From an uncultured Selenomonadales bacterium (lineage in GTDB: Bacteria; Bacillota; Negativicutes; Selenomonadales; Selenomonadaceae), in the NCBI GenBank assembly GCA_947307055.1, contig CAMZHX010000011.1, forward strand, positions 18,398 through 82,397: DNA of 64,000 nt, in the 5' to 3' direction. Shown in pieces: positions 9,204-20,600 of this stretch. A program made the position numbers and the translations under genes. The notes under the pieces were generated by a model, which was not told the DNA's origin, did not search any database, and saw nothing but the letters and a program-made list of their open reading frames with translations. How positions within the stretch are numbered: the stretch's first letter is position 1; each line of letters begins with the position of its first letter.

Positions 9204-12200
9204 ATGGCTATAACACTTTCTACCGGCGAAAGGCGCACTTATGACGGCGTGATTTATACCGCAACCAGCGACGCTGTACTTAATATAGACGACGACAAAG
9301 TTTCCGGACTTGCAAGCGGCTCGGTTAAGGCTGTCGTAAGCGGTGCTGATACTTCACCGACTATCACTTTCGACGCTTCGGACGGCGCGCTTACTTTCAC
9401 TGCAACTAGCGACGGCGAAATTATCACGGTCAAGCAACTTTTCCCGATTGAATTTATCAGCGGCGAATTTACTTACGTCGGCAACAAACTCAATATAGGT
9501 GTCGGCGCAACTCTTATCATTGACGGTCAGCGCGGCAATTACTCTCTGCGCAACCAAAATACCTTTGAACAAGGCGGCACATACACTTTCACCAATACCG
9601 CCATGACGACCGAAAGTCAGCACACAATTAGCATTTACACTTTGGCTAATGGCACCGATACTAGGACGCTCAACCTTGAAGCATTCGGCAAGGTCATTAA
9701 CAATTTCACTGAACAAGGTTTCACGCTCGTCAAAGGTTCAAGCGAAGTTATGCACATCGGCGACTACACTTTGACGGCAACCGCTATTGACGACGACGCC
9801 GGCTTGAATATCGAACTTAACGAAAACGGCGTTACGCTCATTCCGAATAAAAACGACGGCAAACTTAATGTCGTTCTCACTCGCGGCGACTTGGAAATTA
9901 TTTCGGGCGATTTGGAATGCACCAGCGGTTCAATTACTTTTGGTTTTGATAAAGCTGTCACCTTTGCAGAGGGTACAAGTTTTAATTTCACATGGAACGA
10001 CTACGTAACGAGCGTAACCACGACCGCCCAAGCCACTACGGCTATTGCTTTGACTGACACTGGGATATCCTTCACGCCCGGCGAAAATGACGGCGCACTT
10101 AATATCGTAATAACTAAGGGCGGCACAGAGATTTTCGGCGGCACTTTGAACGTTACCGGCGGCACTATTTCTTTCGACACCACCGAGCAGAAATTTTCTT
10201 TCACCGAAGGCACGAAAATACAATTAGGAATAGGGAATGAGGAATTAGAATATGAGGTTGTGGGCGGCGAGGCAAGTTTCAAAGTCGAGGCGGACGGTAG
10301 TGGCAATTTCACAATCACGCCCACAATCGGCGACGGCACATTGAATTTTACGCTGAACACTTCAAGCGGCTCGCTTACCGGCAACTTGGAAATTTTAAGC
10401 GGCGGATTCATTTTCGGGAAAAACGGAGCTTTAAACGTCATCAAAGATACCGAACTGCAAATTAAATTCTCTGACGATTACATTATCAAATTCAAAGCGA
10501 CTGACGAGGCGGGCGGCTCACTTTCTCTTAGCACGGACGGAATAACTTTCACGCCTAGTTCAGATGACGGCGGCTTACAACTTACTGTAACGCGCGACGG
10601 GCAAACGCGCTCTGCAAGTTTGGACGTGACAGGCGGCTCGGTTACTTACAAGCTTGACGGCTCCATTTCCTTGACGCAAGGCACCGTTGTTAAAAATGTT
10701 TTCGATGACGGCAACATCTTGACGATAACCGCTAACACCGACGCCAGCGGCAAGATTGAATTTACACCCGATAACGGCTTGACAATTAAGCCCACAACGC
10801 CCGACGCGCTAACTGTTTCCTTGCAGACGGGGGGCGATTTAGAAATTGTCAACATTACGTCAATCACCGGCTCAATCACTTACAGCGGCGGCGTTGTCAC
10901 AGCAAGCGACGGTACAGAGGCTCAACTTTCATTTTTCGGCATTTGGGAGCCAAAATTGCGCACGACGGGCGGTACAGCTTCCATTCAATTCACTGATGAC
11001 AGAACTATTTACACTGCAAACGAAGGTGCGACGTTAGTTCTCGACGGCAACAACGACTTGAGCCTTGAATTTGAAAACGGCTCAATTACTGACGTTTACG
11101 CTGAGAATATTGGAGATGGCGTTCTACGCCTCTCTGAGGGCGCGACTTTAAGGAGCAACGACCACGATTTTGTTTTCACGCTCGAAAAGGCTGGCAACTA
11201 CACGATTAACGGCATAAACGTAACGACTTCTGCAGAAAATGCCAAAGTCACGCTGACTAATTACGATTCGATAATTGTTGACGGCGTAAGTTACAAAGCA
11301 CTTGACGACGCGGCGCAACTTACTTTCGGTAGCGACGGAAAAGTTTCAGGCGTTGCAAGCGGTAAAGTTCAAGCGACTGTTGCGGGCGTGGAAACTTCGC
11401 CGACTATCACTTTCGACGCAACCGACGGCGCGATTGATTTCACTGCAACCGGTGACGATACACTTGATGTCACGCTCGCCGGACGCACATTCAAATTCAC
11501 TGAGGGCACCGCTACGATTTCGGGCGATACAATTAACACGGGAGCTGTAAAGTTTTTAATGTCCGGCACCCATTCCCAAGCCGATTACGAATTCACAGTT
11601 GAGGATTCCTCCGAAATTTCTATCACGACGGACTATTTCAGTATCTCTGCCGAAAAATTTTCTGTTGCAGTCAGCGCGGGCAGTATCACTCTCAATTTCG
11701 ACGTTTCGGGCACAGCCATTCGCAATTTCACTAATCACACTTTCGTTCTTGCAGACGACACGACCGTTTCTACAACTCTCGGCGATTATACAATCAGTGC
11801 TACGACAAACGACGAGACGGGCGGCGAACTTTCTTTCACTTCAAAAGGTGTCACCTTCGCGCCCAATAATAATACTGGCTTGATTGCCGTTGATGTTTTA
11901 CGCGGCGGCACTTCGATTTTCTCCAAAGGGATTTCATTTTCCATAAGCAACGGTTCTATTTCATTCAATCCGTTTACGCAGGAAATTTCTTTGGCTAAAG
12001 ATACCGTCTTGACGTTCGTAAGGGATGACGGAAAATCGATAGAAATTACCGCACTCGACGAGGCGGGCGGACAACTGACTTTGACAGACGACGGGATAAG
12101 ATTTGCTCCGAACTCCGGCGACGGCGCATTGGAATTAAATTTCGTTTCTAGTGGGCGCAAAGCAAATTTAAATGTCACCGGCGCAATTATTTACGGCAAC

Positions 12201-15200
12201 GATGGGAAAATTTCCCTCGAAGACGGCACCGTTGTCAACATCACTTGGGAAGACGGCTTTAATCTCAAAATGACTTCGCACGGCTCGACCGGTTCCATTG
12301 CCTTTGTCGAAAAGGGACTTCAAATCACCTCTGACGACGATAAACTTGACATCACCTTGACGACTGCCATTGGTTTGCAAACGGATTTGAGCGGCATAAA
12401 GGGCACGATTTACTACAACGCGGGCACAATTTCATTCGACGCGGATTCAAAGATAACTGCAACTTCGACGCTCGGCGGGCAACCGATTTTAACTACGCTC
12501 GAAACAATCGGCGGCACCGGACACATTTCCTTTGCCGATAATGGCGTTATTTATTCGACGGACACCGGCGCAATGAGAATCACTTGGGCACGCGACGGCT
12601 TGGAAAGCACATTCACTATCAACAGCGGCACAATCCAAATCGGGCACAATCTCTTCAAACTCACGGAAGGTGTCGACCTTTCAACCGACTTGAAAAATTT
12701 TGTCCCCGCGCTGTACACACTCACGGTAAGCGGTGCCGGCTCCTACACAATCAACGGGAAGACGATAACGACTGACGGCGAAAATATTTCTATGAGGGCG
12801 ACTGATGATTATACGTCCTTTATTCCGAGCGACGATGTTGTCACGTATAACGGAAGGACTTTCAGCGGCAGCGGCACTGTGACTCTTAGCAGTTCGGGCG
12901 AAATAACTTGCGACGCGACAGACGGCACGCTCCGAGTTTCAATTCCGCTTGGAAGCCTTATCGGCGAATCTATTTTGCCCAATACCTTTGACATTTCGAG
13001 CGGCTCAATTACCTTTGACCCCGATAATAAAAAAATATCCTGCGCGGCGGGCACGACGCTTTCATTCACGCAGGACGAACAAACTATCACGCTCACCACG
13101 ACCAAAGATACTTCCGCGACTTACAAGGTCGAAGATGAAATTTATTATCTCATGCTCGGCGACAGCGCGACGGCAAATATTGCCATTGCACGCGGCGACC
13201 AAACAATTATCAAAGGAGAACTTGAACTTGGCGGCGTCATCAGCTACAGACCCGAAACAGGCACTTTCGGTTTGACGGGCGCGAACTCTTCACACGGCGA
13301 CGGAACAAATACTTATTGCCAATTCACGACTGAAGGGCAAAACGGCACCTACAGTTTCAGGACGGCGACGAATGATACGACGATTGTATTTATTCCGACC
13401 TTAACCGACGGCAAACTCGAAATCAATTTCCCGAACGAACGAAAGCACGCTATGAAGTTCACCGTTAGCAGAGACGGACAGACGATTTTTGAAAATAATA
13501 TCGCTATCGACGGCAAAATAAACTTTGACACAACCACGCAAGAAGTTACTTTGATTAAAGATACCGTCCTGACACTCACGCAAGGCGATAACGTAGTTAC
13601 GATAACGGCACTCGATGACGCGGGCGGCGTGTTGAATATAGTTGACGGCTGCTTGAGATTTGCTCCGAACTCCGGCGACGGCGCACTTGAATTGAATTTC
13701 GTAACCACCGGGCGCAAGGCAAATTTAAATGTCACGGGTGCGATTGTCTTGGGCGAAGGCGGCAAAATTTCTCTCGAAGACGGCACGGAAATAAATCTCG
13801 ACTGGGAAGACGGCACCAACCTCAAACTCAATTCGCACGGCTCGACGGGTTCAGTTACCATTGGCGAAAAGGGAATTAGAATCACCTCTGAAGACGAAAA
13901 CCTTGACATGACTTTGACGACTCCCGACGGCTACTCGGCGACGATTACTTCCATTCAAGGCGCGGTGTGGTATAACGCGGGCACAGTGACTTTGGACGCG
14001 AATACTTCCATGACGGGCAAGAATGTCGTTGAAGGGCGCACCGTTGGAATTAAAGTTGAGGCAATCGACGGCGACGCCTCTTTAACCTTCTCGAATGTCG
14101 GTATCACTTACAACGCCGGCGAAGGCAAAACTCGCGTCACCTACACGCTCGGCGACGGGGAAAGCTCCTTCACTCTCAATAAAGGTTCCGTGTTCATTCA
14201 AAGGCGCGTCTTCCACATAGCTGAAGGCTCCGACCTTGCCACCGATTTTAAAGACTTTATCCCCGTGCAATACTTCCAAACTCAAGAGGCAGGCACTTAC
14301 ACAATCAACGGGCATACGATAACGACGACCGCCGCGAATCTTGCTTTGACGGCGACTGATGATTATATGACCTTTGTAACGAGCGATGATGTTGTTACGT
14401 ATAATGGAATGACATTCGCGGGCGCGGGCAATGTCAGTATCACAAGTGGCGGCGTCGTATTAGGCGCGGGTGTTGTGGCGGACGGCTTTGGCAAAGATAA
14501 ATCGTTCATTTTGGCGGAAACTGGTAACGTTACTGCCGACGCTAGAATTTTTGAACTGACGGAAGAAGTCCCGACCGGAATCACCGTTACGGGCACGCAG
14601 GACGGATTTATTTTCAGTCGCACCAACACCGAAGAATCCGAAGCGCGATTCGACAAACCCAATCCCGATAACGTTGGCAAAATTTTTACGGAAGAATTTT
14701 CCCTTTCCAATGACAATGCCTATCGCATTCAAACTGATTTACTCGGTTTGCAACAGATTATCGGCGTGACGGCTCCCGTAACTGTCGTAGGTAGTGCGAG
14801 CTTTGGCGGTGAACCGGAAGAAACTATTTTTGACCTCGTCACCAACTCGGAAGGCGTCTTCAATATCGACGAGAAACCCTACACAATCAGCGGCGATAGT
14901 AGCGTTGCGATAATGGCTGACTTTGAACCGGATAAATCATACGTGCGAGGCTTCAAGGATTTGAACGGCACAGTTAGCGGCGACTTCACCGAACACGCAG
15001 TTTCAATCAACGGCGGCGAATCCATTCTGATTAGCGGCGACAGTTCGATTGATTTAGTCGCGAGCGCAAACGGCGTGGAACTTTTCAGTGTAAGCGGCGG
15101 CGTTTCTTTAATGGAAATGGGCGGCGTCTCGAAAGTCCACACCGACACTGAAGGCGTTTTCACTTTTGGTCATGGGGAAGACGATACGCTTGCAATCACG

Positions 15201-17540
15201 GTTCAAGGCGACGACAGCGTTACCTTTGAGATTGACGACGAACGATTTGTCACGGGCATAACGAATATTGAAGGCGACCTCTTCTTCAGCGAAACGACCG
15301 CTTCTTTGTCAATCAACGGCATAAGCGGTACGTTTATCTGCGAATTTTCTTCGATTGGTGCTTACAGCGGCGCACTTTATGTTCACGACATAACGGACAA
15401 TAGCGCACTTCTCACCAGCGACCAAGATAAATTTTGGTTGCAAATGCTCGGCGCGTCCTTTGCTCTCAACGATAACAGCTTGACTTTGACCAATGACGCC
15501 GACGGCATTTGGCTCCGCGATAAAGAAATTGTCGGGCTCGACGAAGGCGCAAGCTTGAAAGTTTCTGAGGCGGGCACTTACATTGCTAATGAAACTTCGC
15601 TTAAGGCTAAGGCTGATGATATTATCGTCGGGCTAAAGGACAGCGCGTACATTTACGACCCGAATAACCCGCTGATAACTAAGAACACCCCGACCGAAGA
15701 AATTGTTCAGCAGATGACCGGCGGCGATTCTTCAGTCAATGTTACGGTTGCGAGCGGCAAGGAAAATGTTACGCTCAAGGGCGGCGATTTAGTTGTCGTC
15801 GAAGATACCAGCGCGAAAGTCAACATAACCGCGAGCAGGGGCAATGATACTATCGTCAGCAAGGGCGAAAATGTTTCTATCAAGTTGAATAGCACGGGCA
15901 AGACAGACCTTTTCGCGCTCGAAGGCAAGATGACTCTTGAAGGCTACGACGCCGCGACGGGTACGGGCTTTGGCACCAATTACAGCAACATTTTTGACGC
16001 GATTGGCGACGGGATTGACTTCGACAAAGGCAGGCTCTCAATCGATTCGGCGGTCGTCTACTTAGGCAAAAACAGCGAGATTTTTAATTTCTACGACGCG
16101 AAGGGCGAACTCCAAAAAGTCGGCTACGCCTCCGAAGATGAATCACTTAACCTTAGCAAGCAGACCGATGATTTGATTTTATTCGGCGAAAAATATTCTT
16201 CAATTACGAGCGGCGCGGGTAGCGATTCAATTTTCGCTGACGCGGGCAGTTACATCGACGCGGGCGCAGGGAAAAATTATATCGAAATTGAGGAAGAGCG
16301 CGGCACTAATGAAGGCGCGATAATCAATATAGTTAACGGAAATAACACTATCGCGAACTTCAACGCGGGCTTTGACGATTCAAGCGACGCGATTGAGAAC
16401 AGCAGCAAATATTGGGATAATAAATTCGACGGCACGGACATTATCATTAAAACCGACGGCGGCAAGGCAGTTATAAGCAACGTCGGCAGCGGCGAAGATT
16501 TCGTTAAGTTCAAACAATCCGCCAATGGTTATGATTATAAGGTTGCCCTTGCGCAGAAAAATTCCGTTATCGTGGCGAGCGATGATATTGCCAACGTTTA
16601 CAGAGGCGAAAAGTCCGGCGTCGATTTCACCGGCTTTGAAGATTCGTTGCTTGTGAACTTGAAAGAAGGCGCAGAAGGTAAAGCCGTTGACGAAAATATT
16701 TATTTCTATGGAATCAATCGCGTGACGTTAGGCGGCGGGCAAAATACTTTGCTTAGCTCTTCGCAAAACGAGACTTTGACGAGTTCCGACGGCTCGACAG
16801 AATTTATTTTCGCTAAGGACAGCGGGCGCGACGTGATTAAAAATTTCAACTTCGATAACGATACAATTTCTGTCGGCAATGAGACAATCACGGCGGTTAA
16901 TGTCAATAGTTCGGGCGGCGTCCGCATGGAAATCAGCGGCTCGGCTGTGTTGACGATTGACGACGCACAAGGTAGAATATTCAGAATCAATGATTTTGCC
17001 GCTAAAGTTGATAAAAATATCATCTACGACGCCGAAGCAAATTATTTCGTAGCGACTTCGCAAAATGCAACTTTAACAATTGGCGAGGGCGCGGAAATTT
17101 GGCTCGACAGCTCGCACGGGAAAACTTTTGTCGGCGACATAAGGACTTTGGACGCCTCAACCGCAGAAGGTAAAACTTCTCTGGCTGGCAACGCCCTCGA
17201 TAACACAATCCTTGCTGGTAACGGCGATTCGACTTTGTGGGGCGGTAATGGCGGCGATGATTTGTTAGTCGGCGGCGCGAGTAAAAATACTTTCGTCTAC
17301 ACCAATGGTAATGGCAATGACACTATCGCGGGCACGAGGGAAGGTGATATGATTTTCTTGTCCGAAGTCACGCTCGAACAGATTGCTAACACCGCTGTTG
17401 ATAATAATGTTGCGACTGTCAATTTCAAAGACGGCGGCTCGCTCACTGTCAACGACGCGGCTAATTGTCAATTCGTTCTCACTCAAGGCACACAATATCA
17501 ATCTTACAAAGTTAGCGGCAACCAATTTATAGAAAGTTGA
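9204..17540 (+). CDS. giant RTX-like repeat protein 2
   Basis: About 2778 residues from ATG 9204. AAGGAGGG six bases upstream makes this the better start than ATG 9177. It lacks the FDLQRF leader of proteins 1 and 3, but its opening (YDGVIYTATSDAVLN) aligns with the sequence just after that leader in protein 3. Residues about 40-2170 are imperfect beta-rich repeats of roughly 80-100 residues. A larger duplication puts the FAPNSGDGALELNF block at about 12108 and again at about 13668. Residues about 2177-2778 are the shared C-terminal module, ending QYQSYKVSGNQFIES. A short 7-bp-unit repeat lies in frame near residue 345. Probably an exported surface or matrix protein, with no catalytic domain seen. 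Confidence 0.7.
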   Translation: MAITLSTGERRTYDGVIYTATSDAVLNIDDDKVSGLASGSVKAVVSGADTSPTITFDASDGALTFTATSDGEIITVKQLFPIEFISGEFTYVGNKLNIGVGATLIIDGQRGNYSLRNQNTFEQGGTYTFTNTAMTTESQHTISIYTLANGTDTRTLNLEAFGKVINNFTEQGFTLVKGSSEVMHIGDYTLTATAIDDDAGLNIELNENGVTLIPNKNDGKLNVVLTRGDLEIISGDLECTSGSITFGFDKAVTFAEGTSFNFTWNDYVTSVTTTAQATTAIALTDTGISFTPGENDGALNIVITKGGTEIFGGTLNVTGGTISFDTTEQKFSFTEGTKIQLGIGNEELEYEVVGGEASFKVEADGSGNFTITPTIGDGTLNFTLNTSSGSLTGNLEILSGGFIFGKNGALNVIKDTELQIKFSDDYIIKFKATDEAGGSLSLSTDGITFTPSSDDGGLQLTVTRDGQTRSASLDVTGGSVTYKLDGSISLTQGTVVKNVFDDGNILTITANTDASGKIEFTPDNGLTIKPTTPDALTVSLQTGGDLEIVNITSITGSITYSGGVVTASDGTEAQLSFFGIWEPKLRTTGGTASIQFTDDRTIYTANEGATLVLDGNNDLSLEFENGSITDVYAENIGDGVLRLSEGATLRSNDHDFVFTLEKAGNYTINGINVTTSAENAKVTLTNYDSIIVDGVSYKALDDAAQLTFGSDGKVSGVASGKVQATVAGVETSPTITFDATDGAIDFTATGDDTLDVTLAGRTFKFTEGTATISGDTINTGAVKFLMSGTHSQADYEFTVEDSSEISITTDYFSISAEKFSVAVSAGSITLNFDVSGTAIRNFTNHTFVLADDTTVSTTLGDYTISATTNDETGGELSFTSKGVTFAPNNNTGLIAVDVLRGGTSIFSKGISFSISNGSISFNPFTQEISLAKDTVLTFVRDDGKSIEITALDEAGGQLTLTDDGIRFAPNSGDGALELNFVSSGRKANLNVTGAIIYGNDGKISLEDGTVVNITWEDGFNLKMTSHGSTGSIAFVEKGLQITSDDDKLDITLTTAIGLQTDLSGIKGTIYYNAGTISFDADSKITATSTLGGQPILTTLETIGGTGHISFADNGVIYSTDTGAMRITWARDGLESTFTINSGTIQIGHNLFKLTEGVDLSTDLKNFVPALYTLTVSGAGSYTINGKTITTDGENISMRATDDYTSFIPSDDVVTYNGRTFSGSGTVTLSSSGEITCDATDGTLRVSIPLGSLIGESILPNTFDISSGSITFDPDNKKISCAAGTTLSFTQDEQTITLTTTKDTSATYKVEDEIYYLMLGDSATANIAIARGDQTIIKGELELGGVISYRPETGTFGLTGANSSHGDGTNTYCQFTTEGQNGTYSFRTATNDTTIVFIPTLTDGKLEINFPNERKHAMKFTVSRDGQTIFENNIAIDGKINFDTTTQEVTLIKDTVLTLTQGDNVVTITALDDAGGVLNIVDGCLRFAPNSGDGALELNFVTTGRKANLNVTGAIVLGEGGKISLEDGTEINLDWEDGTNLKLNSHGSTGSVTIGEKGIRITSEDENLDMTLTTPDGYSATITSIQGAVWYNAGTVTLDANTSMTGKNVVEGRTVGIKVEAIDGDASLTFSNVGITYNAGEGKTRVTYTLGDGESSFTLNKGSVFIQRRVFHIAEGSDLATDFKDFIPVQYFQTQEAGTYTINGHTITTTAANLALTATDDYMTFVTSDDVVTYNGMTFAGAGNVSITSGGVVLGAGVVADGFGKDKSFILAETGNVTADARIFELTEEVPTGITVTGTQDGFIFSRTNTEESEARFDKPNPDNVGKIFTEEFSLSNDNAYRIQTDLLGLQQIIGVTAPVTVVGSASFGGEPEETIFDLVTNSEGVFNIDEKPYTISGDSSVAIMADFEPDKSYVRGFKDLNGTVSGDFTEHAVSINGGESILISGDSSIDLVASANGVELFSVSGGVSLMEMGGVSKVHTDTEGVFTFGHGEDDTLAITVQGDDSVTFEIDDERFVTGITNIEGDLFFSETTASLSINGISGTFICEFSSIGAYSGALYVHDITDNSALLTSDQDKFWLQMLGASFALNDNSLTLTNDADGIWLRDKEIVGLDEGASLKVSEAGTYIANETSLKAKADDIIVGLKDSAYIYDPNNPLITKNTPTEEIVQQMTGGDSSVNVTVASGKENVTLKGGDLVVVEDTSAKVNITASRGNDTIVSKGENVSIKLNSTGKTDLFALEGKMTLEGYDAATGTGFGTNYSNIFDAIGDGIDFDKGRLSIDSAVVYLGKNSEIFNFYDAKGELQKVGYASEDESLNLSKQTDDLILFGEKYSSITSGAGSDSIFADAGSYIDAGAGKNYIEIEEERGTNEGAIINIVNGNNTIANFNAGFDDSSDAIENSSKYWDNKFDGTDIIIKTDGGKAVISNVGSGEDFVKFKQSANGYDYKVALAQKNSVIVASDDIANVYRGEKSGVDFTGFEDSLLVNLKEGAEGKAVDENIYFYGINRVTLGGGQNTLLSSSQNETLTSSDGSTEFIFAKDSGRDVIKNFNFDNDTISVGNETITAVNVNSSGGVRMEISGSAVLTIDDAQGRIFRINDFAAKVDKNIIYDAEANYFVATSQNATLTIGEGAEIWLDSSHGKTFVGDIRTLDASTAEGKTSLAGNALDNTILAGNGDSTLWGGNGGDDLLVGGASKNTFVYTNGNGNDTIAGTREGDMIFLSEVTLEQIANTAVDNNVATVNFKDGGSLTVNDAANCQFVLTQGTQYQSYKVSGNQFIES
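10221..10256. repeat. short repeat element inside giant protein 2
   Basis: ATTAGGAATAGGGAATGAGG-type units in frame, encoding QLGIGNEELEYE. This resembles the intergenic elements rather than the surrounding codons. Single arm only. Confidence 0.55.
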
Positions 17541-17618
17541 AGTAGGTTAATAGGTTAATAGGTTAATAGGTGGATAGAATTCTAATAACCTAACCACCTA
17601 ACCACCTAACCACTTAAC
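17541..17618. repeat. 8-bp-unit inverted repeat centred on GAATTC
   Basis: TAGGTTAA units repeat three times, then TAGAATTCTA, then CCTAACCA units. It fills nearly all of the gap between giant proteins 2 and 3. No promoter or terminator was seen, so the two genes may be co-transcribed. Confidence 0.9.
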
Positions 17619-17633
17619 AAACAGGAGGTTTTT

Positions 17634-20600
17634 ATGAGTAATTTTATTTTCGACCTGCAAAGGTTTGATTCAACAGTCACAATCGCTAGCGGTCAAAGTC
17701 AAACGATTGGCGACGTGACTTACAGAGCAACCAGCGACGCCGTACTCAATCTCGACGACGAAGGAGCAGTTTCTGGCATTGCAAGCGGCGTGGTCGTCGC
17801 CCAACTCACTGACGCAGATTCAAGCCCTCAAATCACTTTCGACGGCTCGACGGCATTTGCATTTTCTTGTAGCTCTTCGGACTCTGCGCTCCAAGTCAAA
17901 GCTTCCGGCACGTCGATTAGCTACACGAGCGGACAAGTCACTTACTCGGCGGACGGCTTTTCTGGCGCGGGCGAAGTCTCTGTCACAGGCTATATGGGTA
18001 ACATTTTGCCCTTCGACGTCGTCTTTGACATTCCCGACTCCGGCATAAAATTTACTTTCGACAGCGACAACAACATCACCACATTAAACGCGGACGAAAA
18101 AGTCAACGCCACGCTCACTTTCCCCGAAAGTGCCGCGACACTCATTGAAAATATCAAACCCTTGATACCTGTGCTCCTAAAAGTCGACGAAGACACCGCC
18201 AATAGACTTTACAACATCGCGGTAAAACTCGTCAGCTCTTCGACCACCGCGCAAGTTCAAGGCGTGCAATCTTGGAACCAAAACGATAAGAAACTTACCC
18301 TCAATCAAAATTCGCTCCTAGCGTTTAACGTTCTCGACTACGATTTAAGCATGACGGCTGAAGGCGGCAATGTCGACGGTTTAAGTTTCTTCTATCAACT
18401 CACGAACGGAACCGAATTGTCTGCCGGCGCGAGATTCATTCCCAACACGGACGAAAACGCCGGTCTTAATCTCACCTTCGCTAAGAGCGGCTCACAAATT
18501 TACGACGGAGTTCTCAAAGTCACCTCCGGCGCAATCGATATTGACGTCGTAAACACAAAGGCTTCAGTCGAAAAAGATACCGCCGTCACGATGACTTTGC
18601 AAGACGGCAGCTTAGCTGAATTTAAATTCGACAACGCGGCGTCTATCACGTACAGCGCGAACGAGAGCGGGCTTGCCTATTTAACGTTCGGCGAAAACGA
18701 CGGCAAGCTCGAAATGACAATCTATCGCGGCGATACTCCAGTTTTTACGACGGGCATTGAAATCAACGGCTCGCTCACCCTCGACACGGATAATCAAACT
18801 GTCGGCGTGACGAAAGACACCACAACCATAATCACAATCGGCAACAATACAGCCACAATCAATGTCACTGACGACGCGGGATTCAAAATTGGTTTGAGCA
18901 ACGACGCCATTACAATCACCCCGCAGGAAGACGACGGCTCACTTAATATTTCTCTCAGCAATGGCGATGAAACCGTTTTCCAAAACACCGTAAGCGTTAG
19001 CAACGGCTCTATCATTTTCAACCCCGCAACGCAAGAAATGACTTTGACGGACGGCACGACAATTTCTTTCTTGATTAACGACAACTACACCCTCACAGCG
19101 ACGGCATCGGGCGACGCCACAAGCACACTTTCTTTGTCGACAAGCGGAATTGCTATCACGCCCTCAACCGGCGACGGCTCGCTTGACCTCACGCTGACCG
19201 GCACTTCAAGCGGCTCGCTTTCCGCTAACATTGAAGTTTTAAGCGGCTCGTTTATTTTAAGCGAAGGCGGCGCGTTGACTGTTGCCAAAGATACCGAACT
19301 GCAAATTAAATTCTCCGATAATTACATTGTCAACTTCAAAGCGACTGACAAGGCGGGCGGCACACTTTCTCTCGGTGCAGACGGAATAACTTTCGCGCCT
19401 GGTTCAGATGACGGCGGCTTGCAACTTTCCATAACTCGCGACGGACAAACGCGCTCCGCTTCCCTTGATGTTACAGGCTCGGTCACTTACAAGCTTGACG
19501 GCTCCATTTCTCTTGCGAAGGATACCGTTGTTAGAAACGTTTTCGACAGCGGCAACATTTTAACCATAACCGCCAACACCGACGCTAGCGGCTCAATCAA
19601 ATTTAATCCGCAAACCGGCTTGACGATTACGCCATCAACTGCCGACGCGCTTAACGTTGTCTTGTCAACAGATAATTTGGACGTTGTAAATGTCTCGTCA
19701 ATCACCGGCTCAATAAATTACAACGGCGGAGTTATCACCGCTTCAGACGGCACTAAGGCTCGTATCTCATATTATTTCGGTTGGGAATCTGATTTGTACA
19801 CGACCGGCGGCTCCGCTTCCATTCAATTCACTGATGACAGAACTATTTACACTGCCAACGAAGGCTCGACTTTCACAGTGGATTATCTCGACGGAACGAC
19901 AACGGAAATTCAAAGTGGTTCATATGCCGACGTTTACGGCGAAACTATTGAAGATTACACAGAACTTGTCTCTGAGGGAACAATTTTAAGGAGCAACGAC
20001 GCCGAAGTTGTTTTCACGCTCGAAAAGGCTGGCAACTACACGATTAACGGCATGGCAATCACTGCGACGAAAAACAACGTCGAAGTCCACTTGCTCGATT
20101 ACAATACCGTTACATTTGACGCCGACGCGGGCATTACTTTTAACGAGCAGGAATTCTCCGGAAGCGGCACCGTCACCCTTACCGACGGCAATATCACAGT
20201 AGAAAACACCGAAGATAATGTCGCAGTCAACGGCACCGCGCTTGCCGATTCAATTTCAAACAGCGGCGCAAGCGTCACGATAACGGGCGGCGAAGGTGAC
20301 GACCTTATCCAAATCGACGGCGATAACGTTCGCATTCAATACAGCGCGGGCGACGGCAATGACACTATCGAAGGCTTGAATGAGACCTCCACACTTTCAG
20401 TCGGCAACAATTTGTATTCCACGCAACAAAGCGGCGACGATTTAATTCTCACGGTCGGCGAGAACAAAATTACTTTGGTAGACGCGGCGAACTTAGACGA
20501 ACTTAACATAGTCCCCGATGTGAAAACCGCAACATCTTTGGTCGGAGCAATGCTTTATCGCACGGAGGCAGGTTATCCCATAATCGCGGGAATGGCATTC

